From CAVWDU01 sp963840725 (GTDB taxonomy: Bacteria > Pseudomonadota > Gammaproteobacteria > Pseudomonadales > Halieaceae): a stretch of DNA of 64,000 nucleotides. The DNA is taken from contig CAWIZY010000016.1 in the NCBI GenBank assembly GCA_963840725.1, positions 124,001-188,000 on the forward strand, read 5' to 3'. The position numbers were made by a program, and so were the translations under genes. Below the pieces are notes generated by a model, which was not told the origin of the DNA, did no database searches, and saw only the letters and a program-made list of their open reading frames with translations. This document shows, piece by piece, positions 34,905 through 46,900 of the stretch. How positions within the stretch are numbered: position 1 is the stretch's first letter; each line of letters begins with the position of its first letter.

Positions 34905-35975
34905 ATGTTTGAAGACATCATCGGCGGATACGCACAGCAGAGCGAGGGCTATTTCAACGACTCGTTGACCGCCGCAGACGAGCTCTCGAACTTTACGATC
35001 GACACCGTTTTGTCCGGCTACGATCTGCCTTCGATCGCGGAGATAGAGTTCTTCCTGCAGGACAGCGCCACGACGTTCGATGCCAGTGTCCGTCCCGCCC
35101 GGGAACCCGGGTGCTTCCGCATTGATATCACCGCCGGGCTGGTGCTGACCCTCCGCGAGGCCTTCGAGCGGTTCAGCTGTTTCGATATGGGCATTACCAT
35201 CATTGACGGTGAACTGCCCGCGCAAGCCGCGCGCATGGCGATACCGAGGGACCTGGGTGAGCGGGCCACGTATCTGACCGCCGAAGAACCCGACATGTTA
35301 CGCCCTTCCTGGTGGGCCATCATGTCGCGGGAACAAATCGAGTGGGCCCACTACATGTCGGTGCTGGCGCTCTGGTTTATCGTCAACCACGAGATTGCAC
35401 ACGTGATACGCGGGCATTTTCCCTACCTGAGGCAGCGTGGCTTTCACGGCAAACTCACTGAATTCGCCTTTGTTGACAGTAAGTCCATCCATTTTCAGCA
35501 GCGCTTTCTGGAGTACGACGCCGACACCGTCAGTCTTGACCTGATGCTGTCGTATGTCGAGGACAAGTTCGGGGAGTTGTCCCGCGACAATGGGGAAACA
35601 CTGTCAGTCGTCTTTCAACTCTACCTGGCCGCCGTGCTGGTGATGATGCTGCTCGATCGCAATACGCCCAGCCTGGAATTCCACGATAAAAACACCCACC
35701 CGCCGCTGGTTGCACGCGCCGCCTCGCTCTCGCAGACGATACTGGACCGTTTTCGCGACACCGATGTCGAGCTTGAGCTGGCCGGTGCGCAAATCCGTCA
35801 CATCCTGTCGTGTTGTTGCGGCCTCTCGGGGCACCTGGACATTCCCAACGGCCGATGGCAGAGGGGCCGACTGCTCGCCCGGGAGTTCGGGCTGGGCATT
35901 GAGGATCGCAATCGCTACATCGCCCTGGTGGCCGAGCTGAATGAAGTGGCAGATTTCAAAGTACGGACAATCTGA
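34905..35975 (+). CDS. Predicted HEXXH zinc metallopeptidase
   Basis: 356 residues. A zincin motif HEIAH is at residues 162-166 in LWFIVNHEIAHVIRGHFPY, and a downstream EYDAD at 203-207 could supply the third ligand, giving an HEXXH...ExxxD arrangement similar to gluzincins. A hydrophobic segment (LYLAAVLVMMLL) follows near 245. There is no signal peptide. It is GC-typical, intact, and lies about 250 bp upstream of the Tc toxin genes on the same strand. A role in processing the toxin or in a neighbouring system is possible, but the substrate is unknown and no named family fits confidently. Confidence 0.7.
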   Translation: MFEDIIGGYAQQSEGYFNDSLTAADELSNFTIDTVLSGYDLPSIAEIEFFLQDSATTFDASVRPAREPGCFRIDITAGLVLTLREAFERFSCFDMGITIIDGELPAQAARMAIPRDLGERATYLTAEEPDMLRPSWWAIMSREQIEWAHYMSVLALWFIVNHEIAHVIRGHFPYLRQRGFHGKLTEFAFVDSKSIHFQQRFLEYDADTVSLDLMLSYVEDKFGELSRDNGETLSVVFQLYLAAVLVMMLLDRNTPSLEFHDKNTHPPLVARAASLSQTILDRFRDTDVELELAGAQIRHILSCCCGLSGHLDIPNGRWQRGRLLAREFGLGIEDRNRYIALVAELNEVADFKVRTI

Positions 35976-36228
35976 CACTCACTAGGCTTTCGGGCTGTGG
36001 ACTTCTTGCGCGATCTTCAGGCAGGGAATCAGCAGAGGGACCTGGCCCTGAAGGTTACTGGCCAGGGCGTTGCGTAACGAGCCCAGGGCGCTATTGGGCA
36101 AGTTGACACACATTTATTGCTGTCCTATACCTACCTTCTAGCCATCCACATTTTCCGGCTGTACTTTCGGCCGCCCTGTCCATTGAGTATCGGGTAGCCT
36201 GGTCGTCGGAAGACGTCGAGGTATTGCG
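35976..36228. other. Spacer before the Tc toxin genes
   Basis: About 250 bases. A minus-strand frame of 43 residues (36114-35983, starting MCVNLPNSALGSLRNAL) has acceptable composition but no recognisable family. The toxin promoter should lie here; no clear -35/-10 was seen. Confidence 0.35.
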
Positions 36229-39200
36229 GTGCCGGTTCTCGGGAGTGAGAAGGCAGAGCAGGACCAGGAAGGTTCGAGAGGAACCGACGGGCAGTTTTTG
36301 ACTGAAGCACCGTCGCTCTCTCTCCCCAAAGGCGGCGGCGCCGTGCGCGGCATTGGCGAGAAGTTCGCCGCCAACCCGGTAACAGGGACGGGATCGATGA
36401 GTTTCCCGATCCCGGCCTCACCGGGCCGTTCCGGTTTCGGACCACAGTTGTCGCTGTCCTACGACTCGGGCTCGGGTAACGGGCCATTCGGGTTCGGTTG
36501 GTCGCTGAACCTCCCGCAAATTACACGCAAAACCGACAAGGGTTTACCCCGCTACGACGACGCGCAGGAGTCCGACGTGTTCCTGCTCTCCGGCGCGGAA
36601 GACCTTGTGCCGGTGCTCGGCGCCGACCTGAACCGCGTTGAAGACATGGCCAGCGTGCCGGGCTATACCATTCATCGCTATCGACCGCGTGTAGAAGGCC
36701 TTTTTGCGCGCATCGAGCGCTGGACGCGGGTCGTCGATGACGACGTGCACTGGCGCACCCTCTCCCGCGACAATGTCCTGACGATCTACGGCAGGGATGA
36801 CAACGCACGCATCACCGACCCGGCTGACCCGGGGAAGATCTTCACCTGGCTGATTTGCGAAACCCGCGATGACAAGGGCAATGCTGTTGTCTACGACTAC
36901 AAGGCAGAGGACGGAGCCGGCATCGCCCGGTCGCACACTCACCAGCGCAATCGGGGCGCCCCGGACGACCCCCGGCGTGCCGCGAACCGCTACATAAAAC
37001 GCATTCGCTACGGCAACAGAACACCCCTGCTCGATGCTTCGGGCCAGCGGCTGCGTTTTGTCAGCGACCCGCAAATCGACACGGCGGGATGGATGTTCGA
37101 GCTCGTCTTCGACTACGGCGAGCACGACGCCTCGGCGCCGCGCCCTGATGACGCCCTGGAGTGGGCGCATCGCACAGATGCCTTCTCAAGCTACCGTGCG
37201 GGCTTCGACATTCGCATTGCACGGCGGGCCCGCCGCGTACTCATGTTCCATCACTTTGACAACGAAGCGGACGTCGGCAACGATTGCCTGGTGCGCTCGC
37301 TTGACCTTACCTATTCTGACGAACTCGATGCGCCGGACCCCCGCTATCCGATCCATTCCTTTCTGCGCTCGATCACGCAGTGTGGCTACCGGCGAGAGGG
37401 CAGCGGATACCTCGAGCGCAAGCTGCCGCCGCTGGAGTTCGAGTACAGCGTGCCCCGGGTGCAAGACACCGTACAGGAAGTTGATGCAACGAGCCTCGAA
37501 AACCTGCCCGTGGGCATGGACGGAACGGCCTACCGATGGACGGACCTGCATGGCGAGGGGATTCCCGGATTATTAACCGAGCAGGCAGGCACCCTGTTCT
37601 ACAAGCGCAACCTCAGCCCCTTGCTGGACCGTACAGTAGAGTTCGCACCGATCGAGCGTGTTCGCACCCGACCGAGTGTCAGTCTGGACGGTTCTCAGGC
37701 ACAGCTGATGGATCTCGCGGGTGACGGTACACCCGATATCGTGGTCATGGACGGGCCGATCGTCGGCTTTTTCGAGCACGATGGCAACGAAGGCTGGGGA
37801 CCTCTCCGCGCCTTCCGGTCACGGCTGCATCGCAACACCCGCGATCCCAACCTGCGTTTTATTGACCTCAATGGCGACGGCCGCGCCGATGTGTTGATCA
37901 GCGAAGACGACGCCCTTGTCTGGCACGCTTCGCTGGGAGAGGACGGCTTTGGCCCGGCCCGGCGGGTGCGCCAGGCCCTGGACGAGGAGACCGGGCCGCG
38001 ACTGGTGTTTGCCGAGACGGCACAATCCGTCTATCTGGCCGACATGAGCGGCGATGGGCTCGCCGATCTTGTGCGCATTCGCAACGGCGAGGTCTGTTAC
38101 TGGCCCAATCTGGGTTATGGCCGATTCGGTGCGAAGGTGGCCATGGACCAGGCACCGCGCTTCGACCGTCCGGATTGCTACGACCCGCGCCGTATTCGGC
38201 TGGCAGACATCGACGGCTCCGGCGGCGCCGACCTGATCTATCTCGCCGCCGAGGGCGTGACCTTGTATTTCAACCAATCCGGGAACAGCTGGGCGCAGGG
38301 GCAACGTCTGGCGGGCTTTCCCGCAGTCGACAAGCTGAGTTCGATCCAGGTCGCAGACTTGATGGGCAATGGGACTGCCTGCCTCGTGTGGTCATCACCC
38401 CTGCCCGGCCACACGGCACAGCCCATACGATACGTGGATTTGATGGGTGGTCAGAAGCCCCACCTGCTGGTTCGCTCGGTCAATAATCTCGGGGCCGAGA
38501 CTGTCGTCCATTATGCGCCATCGACACGCTACTACCTTGCCGACAAGTCCGCCGGCCGCCCCTGGCTCACCAAGCTGCCGTTCCCGGTGCAAGTGGTCGA
38601 GCGCGTGGAGATCACCGATCGCATCAGCGGCAACCGCTTTGTTTCCCGCTACGCTTATCACCACGGCCACTTCGACGGTACCGAACGGGAGTTTCGGGGT
38701 TTCGGCCTGGTAGAGCAGTGGGACACCGAACAGATCGGCGCCCTGACCGACGACTGGCACCCTGCCCGATACCAGCACTGTCGATGCCACATCGCAGCTG
38801 CCACCGGTGCATACCAAGTCCTGGTTTCACACAGGGGTTTACCTCGGTGGCAAGCATGTCTCGAACTTCTTCGCCGGACTGCTGGACGACGGGGGCGACG
38901 GGGGCGACGGGGGCAAGAGACGACGGCGAGTACTACCGCGAGCCAGGCGCAGACAACGCGTCCGCCCGCGCGCTGTTGCTGGACGATACGGTCCTGCCAC
39001 CCGGGCTTACCCTGAATGAAGAGCGCGAGGCCTGCCGCGCCCTCAAGGGTGCGATGCTGCGGCAGGAAGTCTATGCACTCGACGGCAGCGACAAGGCGGC
39101 GCACCCCTACACCATCCTCGAACAAAACTTCAGCATCCGCGTGCTGCAGCCAAGGGCCGGCAACCGCCATGGGGTGTTCCTCACCCACGCACGGGAAGCC

Positions 39201-42200
39201 ATTACCCGGCACTACGAGCGCAATCCCGTCGACCCGCGCATTGCGCATGCGCTCACGCTGGCGGTGGACGACTTCGGCAACGTGCTCCAGTCAGCGGCCG
39301 TGGCCTACGGACGGCGCCAGCCGGATGCGGCGCTGGCGGTCGCGGATCAGGCCAGGCAGGCGAAACTGCATATCACCTGTGCCGAGAACAGCTTCACCAA
39401 CCCGGTGGATTCAACGGGTGCCTATCGCACACCACTGACGAGCGAGATGCGCATTTACGAACTGGCCGGGCTGGAGCCGGCCAGCGGCGAGCCGCGTCTT
39501 GGCTTTGATCAGCTGCTTACCGCCATCGCCGCAGCCACCGGTCTGAGCTACGAAGAAGCCTTCCTCGAGGGCGCCCTGCAAAAGCGTCTTATCGAGCACG
39601 TCCGCACCCAGTACCGGCCCGATGACCTGGGCACTGCTCAGGCAGACCCCCTCGCCCTCCTGGCGCCCGGACAACTTGAATCGCTGGCATTGCCCGGCGA
39701 GGCCTACAAGCTTGCCTTCACAACCGGGCTCATTGCGCAGCATTTCGGGGCTCGGGTCAGCGACGCCATGCTGGAGGCCGAGGGCCGGTACCTGCACAGC
39801 GAGAGTGACGACAACTGGTGGCTGCGCTCCGGGCGGGGGTTTTTTTCACTCGGCAGCGAGGACGATCCCGCCACCGAACTCGCGCACGCACGCCAGCATT
39901 TCTTCCAGCCCCAGCGCTATCGCGACCCCTTCCATCGCGCCGGCTTCGAGACCGAGACGCTTATCGAGTACGACGCCTATGATCTCGCGGTCAGCGCAAC
40001 CCACGATGCCGTGGGTAATCGGGTCAGCGCGATACACGACTATCGCGTGCTGCAGCCCAGGCTCCTGACAGACCCCAACGGCAATCGCTCCGAAGTCGCC
40101 TTCGACGCGCTGGGCATGGTCGTCGGTACTGCCGTGATGGGCAAGCAGGACGAGACCAGGGGCGACTCCCTGCTCGGCTTCTCCGCCGACCTGGACGAGG
40201 CCACGGTTCTGTCGCAACTCGATGATCCGCTGGCAGACCCGGATGCCATTCTGCAGCAGGCCAGCACGCGCCTGGTATACGACCTCTTTGCCTACCAACG
40301 CACCCGCGACCAGGCCCAGCCGCAACCGGCGGCGGTCTATGCCATGGCGCGCGAAACCCACCACGCAGATCTGTTGCCCGGTGAGCAGACGCGCGTCCAA
40401 CACAGCCTCTCTTACTCCGACGGCTTCGGCCGCGAGATCCAGAAAAAGATCCAGGCCGAACCCGGGCCGACAAACCCCGGAGGCGCGGATATCGCTCCGC
40501 GCTGGGTAGGCAGCGGCTGGACCATCTTCAACAACAAGGGCGATCCGGTCCGCCAATACGAACCCTTTTTCAGCACTACACATCAGTTCGAGTTTGCGCG
40601 GGTCGAGGGCGTCAGCCCGGTGCTGTTTTATGATCCACTGGGCCGTGTGGTGGCGACCCTGCACCCCAACCACAGCTGGGAAAAGATCGTCTTCGATCCC
40701 TGGCGACAAGCGCGCTGGGACGTAAACGACACGGTACTCATAACCAACCCGGCGGAAGATAACGATGTCGCCGACTACTTCGCCCGTCTGCCCGACACGC
40801 AGTATTTGCCGACCTGGCATGCTCAGCGCGCGAATGGCGGCCTGGGAACGCGCGAGCAGGCAGCGGCCGAAAAAGCAGCCATGCACCATGCCACGCCAGG
40901 GGTCGCCCACATGGACTCACTGGGCCGCGCCTTCCTGACGATTGCGCACAACCGCTTCATACGCAGCAACTCGCCCCCAGGCGATGCGCCGGAAGAGGCC
41001 TTTTACGCGACGCGCCTTACCTTCGACATCGAGGGCAACCCGCGCGAGGCTATCGACGCACTCGATCGCATCGTCATGCGCTACGACTACGATATGCTCG
41101 GCAATAGCGTCCACTCGGCGAGCATGGAAGCCGGCGAGCGCTGGACACTCAACGACGTGGCGGGCAAGGCTATCTATGGCTGGGACAGCCGCGAGCATCG
41201 TCTGCGCACCCGCTACGACGCACTCGGCAGGCCGACCGAGGTGCACCTTCAGACCGGCAGTACGCCCGAACAGCTGGTCGGCCGCAGCGCTTACGGCGAG
41301 GCCCAGCCGGATCCGGCAACAAACAACCTGCGCGGCAAGCCGTACCAGGCGTTCGACGGCGCCGGCGTGGTCACCACCGGCGAGTACGACTTCAAGGGCA
41401 ACGTCCTCACCGGCGACCGGCAACTGGCGGCCGACTATAAAAACACGCCGGACTGGTCCGGCACCGTGGCGCTGGAAGCGGAGGTTTTAACCACGCGCAC
41501 TACATTCGATGCACTGGATCGTCCTGTCACCCAAACCACACCGGACAACAGCATAACCCGGCGCAGCTACAATGAAGCCGGGCTACTCGCGACAATCGAG
41601 GCCAATCTGCAGGGTGAAATGGCAGCCGGCCAACCCGTCTGGACGCCGTTTGTCATTGGCATTGACTACAACGCCAGGGGCCAACGGGAGCGCATCGCCT
41701 ACGGCAATGGTGTCGTCAGCAGTTATGACTACGACCCCTTGACCTTTCGCCTGGCTCGTCTGCTGACACTTAGAGGCAGCGAGTCACTGCAGGACCTTGC
41801 CTACACCTATGATCCGGTCGGCAACATCACCCACATCGAAGACGCCGCGCAGCAAACCATTTACTTTCGAAACCGCCGCGTTGAGCCCAGCAGCGACTAT
41901 CTCTACGATGCCACCTATCGACTCATCGAGGCCGCCGGCCGCGAGCACCTGGGCCAGGCAAGCGGCCCGACGCCGCCAGACCCATTTAACAGCTTCCACA
42001 CCGGCCTGGAACAACCCGGCGACGGTAACGCAATGGGCCTGTATCTGGAACGCTATGTCTATGACGCGGTCGGCAACTTCCTGGAGCTGCAGCATGTCGG
42101 CAGCGATCCGGTACACCCCGGCTGGACGCGCACCTACAACTATGCCGAGCCCAGCCTGATCGAACCCGCCAGGGTCAGCAATCGGCTCAGTTCAACCCAG

Positions 42201-43857
42201 ATTGGCAATGGACCGCTCGAGCCGCACAGCTACGACGCCCATGGCAGCATGACAGCGATGTCGCACCTGCCGCTCATGCAATGGAATTACCGCGATCAGC
42301 TCGAAGCCTCGGCGCAGCAATCGGTCAGCAGCGGTGTCCCCGAGACGACCTGGTACGTCTACGATGCCGGGGGCCAGCGGGTGCGCAAGGTGACCGAACG
42401 CGATGCCGGTGAAAGCGAAACACCGACTCGAAAGCTCGAGCGAATCTATCTGGGGAGTTTTGAGATCTATCGGGAATATGCTGCGGACGGCGTTCAATTG
42501 GATCTTGAACGGCAGAGCCTGCACATGATGGATGCCGAACAGCGCATCGCCCTGGTTGAGACCCGGACCTCTGGCGATGACGGTTCCGCGGCGCAGCTGC
42601 TTCGCTATCAGATCGGCGATCATCTTGGCTCGACGAATATAGAAGTCGATGACATGGGGCAACTGATTTCCCACGAAGAGTATCTGCCCTACGGTTGCAC
42701 GTCCTATAGAGCCGAGAGTTCGAGCCTTCGAGCGGCGGCAAAGCAATATCGATACACAGGCATGGAGCGGGACGAGCAGACCGGATGCAATTTCCACGGC
42801 GCCAGGCTCTACGCACTGTGGTTGGGTAGATGGGCGAGTGCCGATCCACTGGGAATCAATGATGGCCCGTGCGTTTTTGCCTACGCAAAAAACAACCCGG
42901 TGAATCGGCAGGACACCAACGGCAAAGAGACCGTCAATGCGGGCGAATTCATGGGTTACGAAACCATTGAAGGGATCGAGTACGCACGATATCAGGCCAA
43001 AGAGGGAACCTGGATATCTGCAACGATGAAAGAACTCGGCTGGAGCACTCAGTTCGCGAAAGAAGATGGCTACGGCGCCTATGTTCCCGGCATGGTGCTT
43101 GAGTCGACGGGCATTACTTTTGACTACCCCGACGTGCTCGAGGTCGGGGAGCAGTTCCTAATCCCAACGATCGACCAGAGATCTCTGCAACCTGAGCCCG
43201 TTCACGCGCCGGAACCCACTCCCGAGCCGGAGGGCTGGGGGAAGTTTCTGTTCCGCAATCTGATCGACCTTGCGACTCCTGACAAATTTTCGGTCGAACT
43301 TCACGGCGAAGGTGGATTCGCCGGTCAATATGCGCTTGGGATTGAGGGTTTTGGCGGTGGTGGTGTCAGCCTCTCTCTGATTACTGCAATCAACTCACCT
43401 GATTTCGGGAAGATCAGCGCCAATTTTTCTGAGCATGTTCAGGCCGGTGGAAAGATAGGGAGCAAGTTCGAGGGCGGCCCAAAGGGTAGCGGGGGCATTA
43501 CGGTATCCGTCAGCGAATTCGTTGGGGACTCGAGAAACGCGATCTTGCCATCGATACCGGGAGATGAATGGGGCGGTTACCTTGCCGGTGAAGCGACAGT
43601 TCTCGGTGGTATCCAAGCGAGCGGGAGTCGGCTCGATTGCGTGGACTGGAGACGAGTGGCTGGACAATGCATGGGTGGGACTCGGAGTCGACACCGGTGG
43701 CCAGGTAGCAGCCGGGGGCGGTGGCAGTATTGATTTCGGTGGCAGTTTCAAGGGCACTTTCGACCCTTTTTGGACAGCAGATCTCTTGTTTCCCGCAAAG
43801 CTGCCGGTTCGCAGATTCCACCAGCAATATGTGAATTGGGTACACAGTGGCAGGTGA
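36229..43857 (+). pseudogene. Fused TcB-TcC toxin-complex component (SpvB-RHS), three frameshifts
   Basis: About 2,540 residues when three indels are ignored. The GTG start has GAGG upstream. Order: SpvB domain (PKGGGAVRGIGEKFAANPVT ... LSLSYDSGSGNGPFGFGWS), VCBS/FG-GAP repeats (LMDLAGDGTPDIV), TcdB middle domains (RYVDLMGGQKPHLLVR), then the TcC-like RHS/YD repeats, the RHS core end (GARLYALWLGRWASADPLG ... AYAKNNPVNRQDTNG), and a unique tail. Breaks: an extra T at 38755 (natural DDGTLPDTSTVDAT), a slip in the GGGGGCGAC repeats 38891-38914, and an extra G in 43623-43625 that hides the last 75 residues (WLDNAWVGLGVDTGGQ ... NWVHSGR). The BC protein forms a cocoon around a toxic C-terminus that is pushed through the TcA pore. 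With so few defects it may be functional in the real genome. Confidence 0.85.
42920..43857 (+). other. Hypervariable C-terminal payload region of TcC
   Basis: This follows the RHS core signature ending NPVNRQDTNGK. It contains a segment resembling a peptidoglycan- or LysM-like fold (GTWISATMKELGWS ... LEVGEQFLIP), a proline linker (PEPTPEPEGW), then glycine-rich beta sequence (GGFAGQYALGIEGFGGGG ... GGSIDFGGSF). I recognise no ADP-ribosyltransferase, deaminase or nuclease motif. The toxic activity is unknown. Confidence 0.6.
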
Positions 43858-43986
43858 GGCGCGCGGACGGGCGCCACAGCGTTAGTCAGCAGAAAAGCCC
43901 GGAGTCGACCTGCTGTCATCTGTAGACGGGACCGAGCCCCCAGGGCAATAGATTCATTCTACGCAAGCCGGGACAAGGAGTGCACG

Positions 43987-46900
43987 ATGAACAAGATCAT
44001 CTTCCCCATCAAGCTGCAGATGCAGCGTCCGTCCGTTGCGGACCTGCACGAGGCACTGGCCCTCCTCGGCTTCACCATCAACGATAGCGAGAAAACCGAG
44101 CATCGATTCGGCGCATCGACACGCGCGGCCGTGATTGAGTTTCAGACCGCACACCAGCTGGAAGGCACCGGTCTGGTCGACGAGGTGACTGCGGCCACGT
44201 TCAACACCGTGCTCACCGACATGGGCGCCTTCGACACGGAGCCCGGTGGTGGCGGTGACTTGCCGACCCCTGTCCTGCCTTCGGATGACCCAGTCTTCGG
44301 CGTTCAGGGTGAAGTTGTTAGGCCGGACGGCACGCCCGTTGCCAATCAGATCGTTCGCGCCTACGATCGCGCGCTGTGCGAATGGCGGCTGCTGGGAAAC
44401 GCCGATGCTACGATCCGCACCGATGATCTCGGCCGTTACCGGATCAGCTACGAATCCGCGCAGCTCGAGGGCTGGGGCAAGTCCCGTGCCGACCTCAAGG
44501 TCGAGCTGCGCGACCCGACCGACGACACCGTGATCGCCGAGTCGCCATTGATACTGCAGGCCCGGAAACAGGAAACAGTCAATTTTTCTATTGGCGACCA
44601 GGCGTACCGGGGGCCGGACGAATTCACACGTGTCGAACGCACACTGCGGCCCCTGCTGCAATCCCACGACGACTTGAGCTGTATCGAGGTTGCCGACGTT
44701 TTCATCCTCGCGCGGGAGACCGGATTGCGCGGCTCGCAGGTGGCCTACTACGTCAAGGCCAGACGCTGGGCCCTCGACTATGGGGCCACGGCGGAGATTT
44801 TCTACGCCCTGCAACGCACCGAGGAGTCCAGACAAATCGATGCGCTGCTGTCGCGCCCGCTTACCGGGCTATGGGCGACCCTCGAGCGGGCGCGGCGCAA
44901 TAACATTGTCGATCTCCCGCTCGATGCAAAGACCCGTGGCGAACTCGAACAGTTGCAGCTGAGCTTTCTCACTGATCCTGAGCATCCCTACAGCAAGGTA
45001 CTGGACACCACTGTACTCAATGAAGAACAGCAAACGCTGTTCACGCAGCGGCTCACCACTGCGGAATCGACCGGCGAAGCGTTCTGGCAGGCCCTGAAGC
45101 GCCATGAGAGCTTCGACGCAGAAACCGTGGAAGACTTGCAACAGACGTTTGAACTGCAGGCCATGGTCGCCGACAACACCAGTCTGACGCTGCGCCTGCG
45201 CGGCGAGCTGGGTGTGAAAGCCGCACGTGAAGTAGCCGCCTACGGCGTGGAAAAGTGGCGCGATGCGGTGCTGGCCGGTGAATCCGTGGCAATGCCCGCC
45301 GAGATTCTGCCCGGCGGCACGCCCGATGAGCGCCGGGCAAGCTATGCCCAGCAACTTTATCGCGTGGCTGAACGACGTTTCCCGACAACGTCTCTGGCGG
45401 GCCAGATGACACGCGAGTCGGCGTGGGAGAACACGGCGCTACCCGAACTACTCTCCGTGATTCCCGAATTTGACTTTGGCAGTCAACGCCTGCTTGCCCT
45501 GCTGAACGACAAACCCGCGGCGCTGGAAAGCTTTTCCGACCCCGAGGCGGCGCGTAAGGAACTTCTGCGAGTCGAGCAGTTGTTTCACCTGACCCCTGCC
45601 GAAGACAAACTGACAACCATGCAACCGTTGTGGTCGGCGGGCGTGCGCTCTGCGCCCCAGTTGGCCGCGCTGGGCCGAAACGCCCTGCGCCGACAGGTCG
45701 GGTCCGGGCTCGACAGCAGCACCGTCGACCGGATCTACCGCAATGCGGTGCAAGTAAACGCATTGGCGCTCAACACCTATGTGCAATACGCGCCGCAAAA
45801 TACCGGCACTTCCCTACCCGTGTTGCAGGGATCCCAGATCCCCGCCGATGATTTACCGGCCGAGTGGGCGGCCCTGTTCGGATCACCGGACGCCTGTGCC
45901 TGTTCACACTGCGAGTCGGCGTTGAGCCCTGCGGCCTACCTGGTGGACCAGTTGGCCTTCCTCGAGAAGGCGGTAGACACCGCCGGCAACAATGCCCTGG
46001 ACGAACTGCTCACACGCCGACCAGACCTTGGCGGTTTGCAACTGAACTGTGACAACACGGAAACGCCACTGCCACATATCGACCTGGTGATCGAAATCCT
46101 CGAGGCGATCGTGGCCAGTGCCGACGGCAAGACCCTGCCCGCCGGCGCCATCGGCGCAACCACCTGGCAAAGCGACATGCTGGCGGCCCAGCCACAGTAC
46201 ATGGAGCCCGCGGCCTACGACATTTTGCACCAGGCGGTGTATCCCTTCGATCGTCTGCCCTTCGACCTGTGGACCGAAGAAGGCCGCAGGTATCTTCGGC
46301 AGATGGGCATCGCGCGGGACAAACTGATGCGTATCATGCCCGCAAGGGCCGGTGTCGGGCCACTGGATATCGCGACCGATGCGCTGGAGATGACGGCCAC
46401 TGAACGCGCACTGATCCAACAAGCGGATACCCAGGTCGCGGCAGTGGCCCGGAACTGGGGCGTCACTGCAAATTCCTCGGCAATCAACCGACAACTGGGC
46501 CAGGTTGAAACGCTGCTGGACCAGGCGCACATCGACTACGACACCCTGCTGAGGCTGCTGAACTCGCGCTATGTCACTGCCGGTGGTGCAGTCTCCGTAA
46601 GCTTCCAAGGAACGCCTTGTTCCCTGGATGGCGCCATACTGGTGGACGCAGGCGGCGCTGCGCTGCAGTATCTGCCACTGCGTGTCCTGCTCGATCGCTT
46701 GCATCGATTCCTGCGCCTGCAACGGCACCTGGGATGCAGCGAGTACGAGCTGGACACCTTGATCCAGCTACTCGGGGTGACCGATTTCAATGCCGCCTCG
46801 TTCATCGAGCACCTGGCCGACATGCAGGCGCTACGCAACGCACTGAGCCTGCCGCTGCTGGAACTGGGCGCCTGGTGGGGTGACCTCGATGTTTACGCCT

